64,000 nucleotides of DNA. It comes from an uncultured Oscillospiraceae bacterium. GTDB lineage: Bacteria; Bacillota; Clostridia; Oscillospirales; Ruminococcaceae. The position numbers and the translations under genes are program-made. The stretch covers positions 62,001 through 126,000 of the forward strand of contig UQDG01000001.1 of assembly GCA_900539695.1 (NCBI GenBank), read 5' to 3'. The notes beneath the pieces were generated by a model. It saw only the letters and a list, made by a program, of their open reading frames with translations, did no database searches and was not told the origin of the DNA. Shown here piece by piece: positions 37,065 through 44,043 of this stretch (positions are counted from its first letter, which is position 1; every line of letters begins with the position of its first letter).

Positions 37065-38555
37065 TTGCTGCTGAAAAAAGATTTGTCGCAGTGCAAAGAC
37101 CTGCGAACCGTTGAGCATCTGGCCCAGCAGTTTGGCTGGTACGCTGCCGCCTGGACGCCGCAGGAGCCGCACCTCATCTGCTCGGACGAGCAGTTTACCG
37201 AATTTGCCAAGGCCCTGGGCAAGCTGGCGGTGACCCAGGATGGCGAAAACCTGCTGTATTTTCTGGCGCTGGCCGCAGAAACCGCGCAGGAACGTAAAAA
37301 CCGCACGGACCGCATTTTGGAGCGCAAGCTGTTTTACGAGACCAGCACCGTCATCACCGAGGCGGACATCGCCCGCTGCCACAACGACCAGCTGGCCACG
37401 CCGCCCGGCGTGCGCAAGGCCGACGCGATGGAAACGCTGCACTTTCTGGCCCCGCCGGAGGAGGAAAAACAGGACGATGCAACGCCAAACGGCATTGTGT
37501 CCATCTCGGCCAAAGACTTGCAGGACAAGGAGTTCAAGCCCATCAAGTGGGTGGTGGAGGGCCTGCTGCCCCAAGGTCTGGCGCTGCTGGTGGCCCCGCC
37601 CAAGTACGGCAAAAGCTGGCTGATGCTGGACCTTTGCCTTTCGGTGGCGTCTGGACAAAAGTTTTTGGACATGCCTACGAACAAAACCGACTGCCTCTAC
37701 CTGGCACTGGAGGACAACCAGCGCCGCCTGCAGGACCGCATGAACCGTGTGCTGCAGGGCGAGCGTGCGCCCGACGGCTTTGCGCTGGCCACCGGCTCTC
37801 TGGATTTGCAGGACGGCCTGCTGGACCAGCTGACCAACTACCTGAACTTCAATCCCGGCTGCGGGCTGGTGGTCATCGACACGCTGCAGCGGGTGCGCCG
37901 CACCACCGGCAAGGCAATAAACGCCTACCAGGCCGACTACAAGGATGTGGGCATCCTGCAAAAGTTTGCGTCTGAACGCGAAATTTGCATTGTGCTGGTA
38001 CACCACCTGCGCAAGATGAAGGACGAGACCGACCCCTTTGCCCAGATCAGCGGCACCAACGGCATCTTCGGCGCGGCGGATTCTGCCTTCGTGATGACCC
38101 GCGACCGCCGCGTGGACGACACGACCAAACTCTCGGTGACCGGCCGCGACCTGGAGGAATTTGAGCTGGCCCTGCGCCTGGACAAGACCCAATGCCGCTG
38201 GCAAAACCTGGGCGACGCCGAGGCCCGCGCCCGCGAGCAGGCCCGCAAAGAATACGAAAACAGCGCCCTGGTGCAGACCATCCGCAAGCTGGTAGAGCGC
38301 AACCACGGCCAATGGAGCGGCACCGCCAAGGAGATACTGGAAGCAGGCAGGCTGCTGACCAGGCGGTTTATCGCGGAGAGCCCGAAAGATGTTGGCGTAC
38401 GAGTGAAGAAGTTAGAAAACGAGATGAGGGAGTTTGATGGGATTGTTTATGAGAGAGTGAAGCGAGGCACAAGCGGCGCATTGCACTATTTTTGTAAAGA
38501 AAACATGCAGGTTCAAAATGAGGTACAACTTGATTTAAGCAAACAAGTAGCCTAA
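37065..38555 (+). CDS. RepA-like AAA ATPase (RecA/DnaB-fold helicase)
   Basis: 496 residues. Walker A is APPKYGKS (177-184) and Walker B LVVID (268-272), followed by VLVHHLRK and SGTNGIFGAADSAFVM, the pattern of hexameric RepA-type replicative ATPases found in plasmids, phages and satellites. The N-terminal 150 residues have no recognised domain. The C-terminal part (about 420-485) looks like a winged-helix segment. The start is TTG, chosen because it is 4 bases after the leader ORF and preceded by GGGGTGA. The gene lies directly before opposed 9-bp repeat arrays, as expected for an initiator or helicase of a replicon. Confidence 0.82.
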   Translation: MLLKKDLSQCKDLRTVEHLAQQFGWYAAAWTPQEPHLICSDEQFTEFAKALGKLAVTQDGENLLYFLALAAETAQERKNRTDRILERKLFYETSTVITEADIARCHNDQLATPPGVRKADAMETLHFLAPPEEEKQDDATPNGIVSISAKDLQDKEFKPIKWVVEGLLPQGLALLVAPPKYGKSWLMLDLCLSVASGQKFLDMPTNKTDCLYLALEDNQRRLQDRMNRVLQGERAPDGFALATGSLDLQDGLLDQLTNYLNFNPGCGLVVIDTLQRVRRTTGKAINAYQADYKDVGILQKFASEREICIVLVHHLRKMKDETDPFAQISGTNGIFGAADSAFVMTRDRRVDDTTKLSVTGRDLEEFELALRLDKTQCRWQNLGDAEARAREQARKEYENSALVQTIRKLVERNHGQWSGTAKEILEAGRLLTRRFIAESPKDVGVRVKKLENEMREFDGIVYERVKRGTSGALHYFCKENMQVQNEVQLDLSKQVA

Positions 38556-38570
38556 TGTAAATTTACTATC

Positions 38571-38654
38571 CTATTCATCTTATTCATTATATTCGTTATA
38601 TTCGTTATATTCGTTGCCACTGTGATGTAATGAATAGGATGAATATAATGAATA
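38571..38654. repeat. Two opposed arrays of 9-bp iteron-like repeats
   Basis: Four tandem units on the plus strand (TATTCATTA at 38581, TATTCGTTA at 38590 and 38599, TATTCGTTG at 38608), with a partial unit before them. A GC-containing centre follows, then three units in inverse orientation (TAATGAATA at 38628, GGATGAATA at 38637, TAATGAATA at 38646). The block is very AT-rich in a GC-rich region and lies 25 bases after the RepA-like gene. It could be a replication origin or a binding array. Confidence 0.7.
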
Positions 38655-38721
38655 GGATGGTGATAATAGTAATAATGAAAACAGCACAGTATAGCACTGG
38701 CTACTTTATGCTGTAGAGCAT

Positions 38722-38825
38722 GTAGGGGCGAACATCGTTCGCCCGCCAACCTTGCGCTGCATCCACCTTCGGGCCATGGCTGCGCACTGACCAAACGCCC
38801 ACGGGCGAACATCGTTCGCCCCTAC
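38722..38825. repeat. GTAGGGGC-type composite palindromic repeat
   Basis: Two hairpins GGGCGAACATCGTTCGCCC at either end of a 104-base element that opens GTAGGGGC and closes CCCCTAC, with unrelated sequence between them. It looks like two palindromic elements sharing outer ends. Confidence 0.7.
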
Positions 38826-38879
38826 AACGTGCTTTTGGCGGGCTGCGTCTACAAAAAAGCGCCCCGCAAGGCAACAACC

Positions 38880-38908
38880 TTGCGAAGCGTGTCGAATTAT
38901 GCTATACT
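38880..38908 (+). promoter_or_regulatory. Toxin-like gene promoter, copy 1
   Basis: TTGCGA, 17 bases, TATACT. A GCCGCC-ATC-GGCGGC hairpin starts at the predicted transcript 5' end. Confidence 0.65.
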
Positions 38909-38987
38909 GATAACGCCGCCATCGGCGGCAAGGCGCTGCACAACAACGGCAGGCGGTTGGCCACACTTCCCGAAAGGGGGTGAGACC

Positions 38988-39077
38988 ATGCGTTTTACAT
39001 TGACTTTCCATATCGGTCACAAGACCGTTACGCTAAGCTTGGTAGTAAAAAGCAAGAACCGCCACCCGGCACGGTGA
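38988..39077 (+). CDS. Small basic/hydrophobic peptide, candidate type I toxin, copy 1
   Basis: 29 residues: MRFTLTFHIG, then a hydrophobic stretch TVTLSLVV and a basic end KNRHPAR. It shares the ends M-R-(F/I)-T, the central H-I-G and the C-terminal K-N-R-H-x-A-(K/R) with copy 2 at 39805. The start follows GGGGGTGAG, which is part of a TTCCC-GAAA-GGGGG hairpin. Size and composition fit type I toxins; there is no direct evidence of toxicity. The last codons form half of a strong stem that terminates a convergent RNA. Confidence 0.6.
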   Translation: MRFTLTFHIGHKTVTLSLVVKSKNRHPAR

Positions 39078-39136
39078 CGGTTCTTAGATTGAACTAATAC
39101 CAGATCGGGCCAACCGCTTGTCGCAGCGCCTTTTCT
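39045..39136 (-). ncRNA. Candidate antisense antitoxin RNA, copy 1
   Basis: About 90 nt from the promoter at 39143-39171 to a terminator whose 13-bp stem (one mismatch) spans 39054-39085 and runs into GCTTTTTA. It is antisense to the peptide's last codons and 3' UTR. Its first 25 nt resemble the peptide mRNA's own 5' UTR. Confidence 0.65.
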
Positions 39137-39142
39137 ACTATT

Positions 39143-39171
39143 ATTATACGCGCTGCCGGTGCGGCTGTCAA
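39143..39171 (-). promoter_or_regulatory. Consensus antisense promoter, copy 1
   Basis: TTGACA, exactly 17 bases, TATAAT on the minus strand: a perfect consensus match, stronger than the sense promoter. Confidence 0.85.
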
Positions 39172-39330
39172 GATTGCTGCGGCTTTTTAAACTCATGCAT
39201 GCCGCGGATGGTGCCACCGTCGCACAGGATGTCCACGCCCGCCAGGTAGCCGTTGCGCTCGTCGGCCAGCGCCTGGACGCTGTCGCGCTTGGAGGTGCCG
39301 CAGCTTTTGGCGTAGGCGGTGCCCCCACAC
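39168..39330 (-). pseudogene. Remnant of a short-chain dehydrogenase, C-terminal part
   Basis: About 50 codons on the minus strand end in RNGYLAGVDILCDGGTIRGM, resembling the C-terminus of SDR oxidoreductases (G-x-DILxDGG), followed by HEFKKPQQS and a stop. The rest of the gene is missing: upstream sequence does not continue the fold and leads to the tRNA gene. It is a broken gene left in the island; the antisense promoter of copy 1 overlaps its stop. Confidence 0.6.
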
Positions 39331-39407
39331 AGGAAATAATTACAAAATAGGACTTGACTTTATACCCCCAAATGTGCTAGAATCTTTCTTGCAGTCAAAT
39401 GCGATTT

Positions 39408-39491
39408 GCGGAAGTGCTGGAATCGGCAGACAGGCACGTTTGAGGTGCGTGTGTCTATGACGTGTGGGTTCAAGTCCCATCTTCCGCACCA
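39408..39491 (+). tRNA. tRNA-Leu (anticodon GAG)
   Basis: A complete 84-nt tRNA with acceptor stem GCGGAAG/CTTCCGC, encoded CCA end, D-loop AATCGGCAGA, anticodon arm CACGT-TTGAGGT-GCGTG, long variable arm as in leucine tRNAs, and T-loop GGTTCAAGTCC. It is followed by a terminator. Confidence 0.96.
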
Positions 39492-39493
39492 AA
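39472..39493 (+). repeat. Duplicated tRNA 3' end, attachment-like site, left copy
   Basis: 22 bases at the tRNA-Leu 3' end, repeated exactly at 39623-39644. Duplication of a tRNA 3' end in direct orientation is the usual trace of integration by a tyrosine recombinase. Confidence 0.65.
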
Positions 39494-39499
39494 CAAAGG

Positions 39500-39531
39500 T
39501 CCCCATGGCGTACCCCGCCATGGGGATTTTT
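39500..39531 (+). terminator. Terminator of the tRNA-Leu transcript
   Basis: TCCCCATGGCG pairs with CGCCATGGGGA and is followed by TTTTTG. Confidence 0.9.
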
Positions 39532-39584
39532 GTTTGGTATTCGGAGCTGAGGACTTGAACAGGGCGACGGCACCGAAGTGCCGG

Positions 39585-39611
39585 AACCAACAGTCCAGTG
39601 GACTGTTGGTT
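39585..39611. repeat. Perfect palindrome between the duplicated tRNA ends
   Basis: AACCAACAGTCC, three bases, and its exact complement. A smaller GGCACCGAAGTGCC hairpin lies just before it. Function unknown; it lies inside the 130-base segment bounded by the attachment-like repeats. Confidence 0.7.
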
Positions 39612-39622
39612 AGCCCGCGGGA

Positions 39623-39644
39623 AAGTCCCATCTTCCGCACCAAA
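39623..39644 (+). repeat. Duplicated tRNA 3' end, attachment-like site, right copy
   Basis: Exact copy of 39472-39493. No tRNA body precedes it, so it is not a gene. Confidence 0.65.
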
Positions 39645-39648
39645 AAGA

Positions 39649-39680
39649 GACCCGAACTTCGGTTCGGGCCTTTTCTTTTT
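39649..39680 (+). terminator. Terminator after the duplicated tRNA end
   Basis: CCCGAAC with GTTCGGG around a short loop, followed by TTTTCTTTTT. Confidence 0.85.
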
Positions 39681-39697
39681 ATATATAAGTGCTACCC

Positions 39698-39726
39698 TTG
39701 CAAACCCTGTCGAATCATGGTACACT
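39698..39726 (+). promoter_or_regulatory. Toxin-like gene promoter, copy 2
   Basis: TTGCAA, 17 bases, TACACT; then a GCCGC-TTCG-GCGGC hairpin at the predicted 5' end, equivalent to that of copy 1. Confidence 0.65.
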
Positions 39727-39804
39727 GGTAATGCCGCTTCGGCGGCAAGGCGCTGCACAACAACGGCAGGCGGTTGGCCACGCTTCCCGAAAGGGGGTGA
39801 GACC

Positions 39805-39885
39805 ATGCGAATCACAATGCACATCGGCAGTTTTACTGTGACGATCATCATTAAGAAACGCAAAAACCGCCACTCGGCCAAGTGA
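39805..39885 (+). CDS. Small basic/hydrophobic peptide, candidate type I toxin, copy 2
   Basis: 26 residues: MRITMHIG, hydrophobic TVTIII, then a strongly basic KKRKNRHSAK. It is the paralogue of the copy 1 peptide. The 5' UTR is nearly identical, including the CTTCCCGAAAGGGGG hairpin that holds the ribosome binding site, while the ORF middle has diverged. It is transcribed toward trkA and is met by a convergent antisense RNA. Confidence 0.6.
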   Translation: MRITMHIGSFTVTIIIKKRKNRHSAK

Positions 39886-39952
39886 CGGTTCTTAGGGTTT
39901 CCTAAGCACTATTACTGAATCGGGCCAACCGCTTGTCGCAGCGCCTTTTTCT
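39850..39952 (-). ncRNA. Candidate antisense antitoxin RNA, copy 2
   Basis: About 100 nt from the promoter at 39959-39987 to a hairpin AACCGTCACT/AGTGGCGGTT (39865-39890) followed by TTTGCGTTTCTT. It covers the last codons and 3' UTR of the copy 2 peptide, as in copy 1. Confidence 0.65.
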
Positions 39953-39958
39953 ATCCTT

Positions 39959-39987
39959 ATTATACCCGTCCCCGCGCCTGCTGTCAA
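39959..39987 (-). promoter_or_regulatory. Consensus antisense promoter, copy 2
   Basis: TTGACA, 17 bases, TATAAT on the minus strand, again a perfect consensus although the spacer differs from copy 1. Confidence 0.85.
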
Positions 39988-40093
39988 GCCTTGGCGCACG
40001 CTGACATCCGGCTTTCACCCCGCTTTTCCCGCCCAAATCCTGTCCCAAACCGCACAAAAACCGCACAAAAACCGCCAAACATCCCACTGCCGC

Positions 40094-40121
40094 TTGCATT
40101 TTTCCGCCGCTTTGCTATAAT
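40094..40121 (+). promoter_or_regulatory. Promoter of trkA-trkH
   Basis: TTGCAT, 16 bases, TATAAT, 65 bases before trkA. Confidence 0.7.
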
Positions 40122-40186
40122 GAGCTTACTACTGTGGGAGTATACACTTTTGGCCCACTTCTGCCTGAAACAAAAGGAGAAACACT

Positions 40187-41551
40187 ATGAGAATCGTGGT
40201 TGTAGGCGCGGGCAAGGTCGGGCGCGTCCTGACGGAACAGCTCGCGGCGGAAAAGCACGATATTGTCGTTATCGACCAGGACTCTGACCTGATCGAGAGC
40301 CTCGTAAACATCTACGACGTCCGCGGTGTGGCGGGCAACGGCGGCTGCTACGACATCCAGAAGGACGCCTTTGAGGATGGCGCCGACCTGCTCATCGCCA
40401 CCACCTCCAGCGACGAGACCAATATTCTGGCCTGCCTTGTGGCAAAAAAGCTCGGTACACCGCACACTATTGCGCGTATCCGTAACCCGGAGTACGAGAA
40501 GCAGCTCCACTTTATGCGCGAGGAGCTGGGCCTTTCCATGGTCGTCAACCCGGAGAAGGCCACCGCGCGGGAGATCGCCCGCGTGCTGCGTTTCCCCAGC
40601 GCCATCAAGCGCGAGCAGTTCTGCCGCCAGCGGTTTGAGCTGGTGGAGTACCGCATCAACGAGGGCAACCCCCTGGTGGGTCTGCAGCTGAGCGACCTGT
40701 ACCGCAACATCCGCGTTAAAATTTTGATCTGCGCGGTCGCCCGCGGCCAGCAGACCATCATCCCCACCGGCGCTACGGTGCTGCAAAAAGGCGACAAGAT
40801 TTACTTGACCGCCAGCGCCCGCGAGCTGGAAAGCTTCTTCCGCAAGCTGAAGATCTTCAAGGCCCGCGCCAACAACATCATGATCGTCGGCGCCAGCCGC
40901 ATCACCTACTACCTGGTCAAGGAACTGCAGGACATCCAGAAGCGGGTGACTGTCATCGATTCCAACGCCGCCCGCTGCCAGGCCATGAGCGAGAAGTTCC
41001 CCGGTGCGCTGGTCATCCACGGCGACGGCGCCGACAGCGAGCTGCTGAGCGAGGAACGCATCAGCGAAATGGACGCCTTTGTGCCCCTGACCGGCCTGGA
41101 CGAAACGAACATCATCCTGGCCATGTACGCCAGCCAGTTTGCTAACTGCAAGGTGGTGGCCAAGATCAACCGCCCCAGCTTTGCCGACCTGGCCAACGAG
41201 AAAGGCCTGGTAGACAGCGTGGTTTCCACCGCCGCCGTGACCAGCGAAATCATTGCCCGGTATGTGCGTGCGATGCAAAATAGTTTTGACTCTGACAACA
41301 TCAAGACCCTGCACCGCCTGGTGGGCGGCCGCGTCGAAGCGTTGGAGTTCAACGTCGGCCCCGGCCTGCCTTTCATCGGTGTACCGTTAAAAGATTTGAA
41401 CCTGCGCGAGGGTATGCTGGTGGCCGGCATCGTGCGGCAGAACGGTGCACCGGTCATTCCCTCCGGTGCAGACGCCCTGCAGGAGGGCGACGACGTGGTG
41501 ATCGTTACCACCGACACCACCCTGCACGCCCTGCGCGACATCGTAAAGTGA
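40187..41551 (+). CDS. trkA: Trk potassium uptake system, NAD-binding regulatory subunit
   Basis: 454 residues with two tandem RCK units: the first Rossmann domain starts VVVGAGKVGRVLTEQLA, the second at IMIVGASRITYYLVKEL (about residue 230), each followed by a TrkA-C domain (VEYRINEGNPLVGLQL and VEALEFNVGPGLPFIGV). It gates the TrkH channel on the cytoplasmic side in response to nucleotides. It is 10 bases before trkH, in one operon. Confidence 0.96.
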   Translation: MRIVVVGAGKVGRVLTEQLAAEKHDIVVIDQDSDLIESLVNIYDVRGVAGNGGCYDIQKDAFEDGADLLIATTSSDETNILACLVAKKLGTPHTIARIRNPEYEKQLHFMREELGLSMVVNPEKATAREIARVLRFPSAIKREQFCRQRFELVEYRINEGNPLVGLQLSDLYRNIRVKILICAVARGQQTIIPTGATVLQKGDKIYLTASARELESFFRKLKIFKARANNIMIVGASRITYYLVKELQDIQKRVTVIDSNAARCQAMSEKFPGALVIHGDGADSELLSEERISEMDAFVPLTGLDETNIILAMYASQFANCKVVAKINRPSFADLANEKGLVDSVVSTAAVTSEIIARYVRAMQNSFDSDNIKTLHRLVGGRVEALEFNVGPGLPFIGVPLKDLNLREGMLVAGIVRQNGAPVIPSGADALQEGDDVVIVTTDTTLHALRDIVK

Positions 41552-41561
41552 GGGCGCCGGC

Positions 41562-43034
41562 ATGAATTATAGAATGGTTGCCTTTGTGCTGGGCCGCATC
41601 TTTGCAATCGAAGCAGGTTTGATGCTTTTCCCGCTGATCTGCGCCATGCTCTACGGCGAGTGGTATCTGTTGCCTGCATTTTTGTTGCCTGCCGCGCTGC
41701 TGGCGGTGCTGGGGTTCATCACCAGCCACAAGCCCCCCAAAAACACCACCATCTTTGCCCGCGACGGCCTGGCCATCGTGGCGCTGGTCTGGGTGCTGAT
41801 GAGTGCCTTCGGCGCACTGCCCTTTGTGATTTCCGGCGAAATACCGTCCTTTATTGACGCTTTCTTCGAGACCGTCTCCGGCTTTACCACCACCGGCTCC
41901 ACCATCCTGACCGACGTGGAAGCCCTGAGCCACGGCACGCTGTACTGGCGCAGCTTCTCCCACTGGGTGGGCGGCATGGGCGTGCTGGTGTTTGCCATGG
42001 CGGTGCTGCCCATGACCGACGGCCGCGCCATGCACCTGATGCGCGCCGAGATCCCCGGCCCGACGGTGGGCAAGATTTCCAGCAAATTGAGCGATAGTGC
42101 GAAGATTTTGTATGCTATCTACTTTGCCATGACCTTCGTCGAGGTCGTCCTGCTCTGCGCAGGCGGCATGCCGCTGTTCGACTCGCTCATCCACACCTTC
42201 GGCACGGCGGGCACCGGCGGTTTCAGCAACAAGGGGCTAAGCGTGGGGGCGTACAATAACCCGTACTTTGAAATCGTCATCGGCGTATTCATGCTGCTGT
42301 TCGGCATCAACTTTAACCTCTATTATTTCTTGTTGCTGCGTCGTTTTCGCGATGCCTTCTGCTCTGAGGAAATGCTGACCTACCTTGGCATCGTGGGCTT
42401 CTCCACGGTCACCATCACCCTCAACATCCTGCACCTGTACGACAACGTCGGCACGGCACTGCGCACGGCGTTCTTCCAGGTGTCGTCCATCATCACCACC
42501 ACGGGTTATGCGTCGGCGGACTTCAACCTCTGGCCGACCTACTCCCGCATCGTCATCTGCATTCTCATGTTCTGCGGCGCTTGCGCTGGCTCGACGGCGG
42601 GCGGTCTTAAAATTTCGCGTGTCATCATATTTTTAAAGGCGGCCAAGCAAGACCTGAACAAGATGCTGCACACCCACGCCGTCACCACCGTCCGCTTTGA
42701 GGGCAAGCCCCTGGACGAGAAAGTGCTGCGCGGCGTACACAACTACTTCAACATTTACATGCTGCTGCTCACCCTGTCGGTGCTGCTGCTTTCGCTGGAT
42801 GGATTCGACATAGTATCGACGTTTACAGCGGTGCTGACCTGCTTCAACAACGTAGGCCCGGGTCTCGAAATGGTCGGCCCCATGGGCAGCTTCGCGGACT
42901 TCTCGGCCCCGGCCAAGCTGCTGCTCAGCTTTGACATGCTGGCAGGACGGCTGGAGCTGTACCCCATGCTGGCGCTGTTTTCGCCCCGGATGTGGCGGAA
43001 GCGGATTTCTTCTTTTAAAGAAGTCAAAGTTTGA
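41562..43034 (+). CDS. trkH: Trk potassium transporter membrane subunit
   Basis: 490 residues with about ten hydrophobic segments and the four pore-loop repeats of the Trk/Ktr family, including FTTTGSTIL, GTGGFSNKG and TTGYASADFNLWP. It forms the K+ channel that TrkA regulates. Length matches TrkH rather than the shorter KtrB. It ends before a clear terminator. Confidence 0.95.
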   Translation: MNYRMVAFVLGRIFAIEAGLMLFPLICAMLYGEWYLLPAFLLPAALLAVLGFITSHKPPKNTTIFARDGLAIVALVWVLMSAFGALPFVISGEIPSFIDAFFETVSGFTTTGSTILTDVEALSHGTLYWRSFSHWVGGMGVLVFAMAVLPMTDGRAMHLMRAEIPGPTVGKISSKLSDSAKILYAIYFAMTFVEVVLLCAGGMPLFDSLIHTFGTAGTGGFSNKGLSVGAYNNPYFEIVIGVFMLLFGINFNLYYFLLLRRFRDAFCSEEMLTYLGIVGFSTVTITLNILHLYDNVGTALRTAFFQVSSIITTTGYASADFNLWPTYSRIVICILMFCGACAGSTAGGLKISRVIIFLKAAKQDLNKMLHTHAVTTVRFEGKPLDEKVLRGVHNYFNIYMLLLTLSVLLLSLDGFDIVSTFTAVLTCFNNVGPGLEMVGPMGSFADFSAPAKLLLSFDMLAGRLELYPMLALFSPRMWRKRISSFKEVKV

Positions 43035-43051
43035 TTTTGATAGTTGCTTTC

Positions 43052-43085
43052 AAGACCTGCCATCTTGCGGCAGGTCTTTCTTTAT
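43052..43085 (+). terminator. Terminator after trkH
   Basis: AAGACCTGCC pairs with GGCAGGTCTT and is followed by TCTTT. Confidence 0.85.
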
Positions 43086-43161
43086 CGAGGTGTCCGCCGC
43101 AAGCAAAGTATAATCTCGTCCCCACCTGCATATACATCACCAAACCAAGGGAGGGGATACT

Positions 43162-43977
43162 ATGCGCCGCAACAAAAAAGGGAAAACTGTACCGCAAGAT
43201 CTGTTCGTTTTTCTGGTGCTGGGGCTGCTGGCGGCGGTGCTGGCAGCGGTGGTGCATCTTTTGTATCACACCGAGTACGCCGAGACCTCCACCCCCAACG
43301 ATTGCTTTGCCGCCGTCTCGGCCACCGCAACAGGGGAGACTGCCGTGCCCAAAATCGTCTGCCTTACCTTTGACGACGGCCCCAGCGCCCACACGCCGGA
43401 AATTTTGGATATACTGGAAAAAGAGCACGTACCAGCAACCTTTTTTGTCTGTGCGCAGGATGCCAACGAAGCGCACCTGGATAAAATTGCCGACATCGCC
43501 GCCGCAGGCCACCAGATCGCCCTGCACAGCGCCAGCCACCAGTACAGCAAAATCTATCGCAGTACCGATGCTTTCTGGCAGGACATCAAGCAGCTGCGCC
43601 AGGCCATCAGCCCCTACGTGGACGCCGATTCCCTGACCTGGCTGCGCTTTCCGGGCGGCAGCACCAACACGGTCAGCCACAAATACGGCGGCAGCGGCAT
43701 CATGAAACGGCTGAAAGCCCAGGCTGAGGAGCGCGGCCTGCACTGGATCGACTGGAACGTCTGCGCCGAGGACGCCACCGCCAGCCACCCCAACGCCGCA
43801 CAAATTTTGCGCAATATCCGGCGGGACGCCGACGGCCGCGACACCTGCGTGGTGCTGCTGCACGACACCAAAGCCACCGGCCAGACCGTGAAAGCCCTGC
43901 CTGACATGATCGACTGGTTCCGGGAGCAGGGTTACACATTTTGTACAGTTTCTCAAATGAATGACTTGCAAAATTAG
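43162..43977 (+). CDS. Polysaccharide deacetylase (NodB domain), membrane-anchored
   Basis: 271 residues. An N-terminal anchor (about 13-35) is followed by a NodB fold with TFDDGP (69-74, catalytic Asp and metal Asp), HSASH (metal His pair), RFPGG and LLHD. Such enzymes remove N-acetyl groups from peptidoglycan or other surface polymers outside the cell. The start follows AAGGGAGGGG. No operon partner is evident; a new promoter begins in its last codons. Confidence 0.93.
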   Translation: MRRNKKGKTVPQDLFVFLVLGLLAAVLAAVVHLLYHTEYAETSTPNDCFAAVSATATGETAVPKIVCLTFDDGPSAHTPEILDILEKEHVPATFFVCAQDANEAHLDKIADIAAAGHQIALHSASHQYSKIYRSTDAFWQDIKQLRQAISPYVDADSLTWLRFPGGSTNTVSHKYGGSGIMKRLKAQAEERGLHWIDWNVCAEDATASHPNAAQILRNIRRDADGRDTCVVLLHDTKATGQTVKALPDMIDWFREQGYTFCTVSQMNDLQN

Positions 43978-43994
43978 TTCAAATCGGCTATAAT
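43966..43994 (+). promoter_or_regulatory. Promoter of the following membrane protein gene
   Basis: TTGCAA, 17 bases, TATAAT, overlapping the end of the deacetylase gene. Confidence 0.75.
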
Positions 43995-44043
43995 TGAACA
44001 CAGCAAATCCAAACGCCCAAGGAATCCCAAAGGAGAAACCGCC

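Noticed and set aside
38571..38654. CRISPR array
   Set aside because: Units are 9 bases, contiguous and in both orientations; there are no spacers and no cas genes.
38829..38987. N-terminal extension of the copy 1 small peptide
   Set aside because: The frame is open upstream but runs through the promoter and 5' hairpin; only the ATG at 38988 has a ribosome binding site, and copy 2 does not conserve the extension.
39538..39645. Second tRNA-Leu gene
   Set aside because: Only the last 22 bases match; acceptor 5' strand, D arm and anticodon arm are absent.
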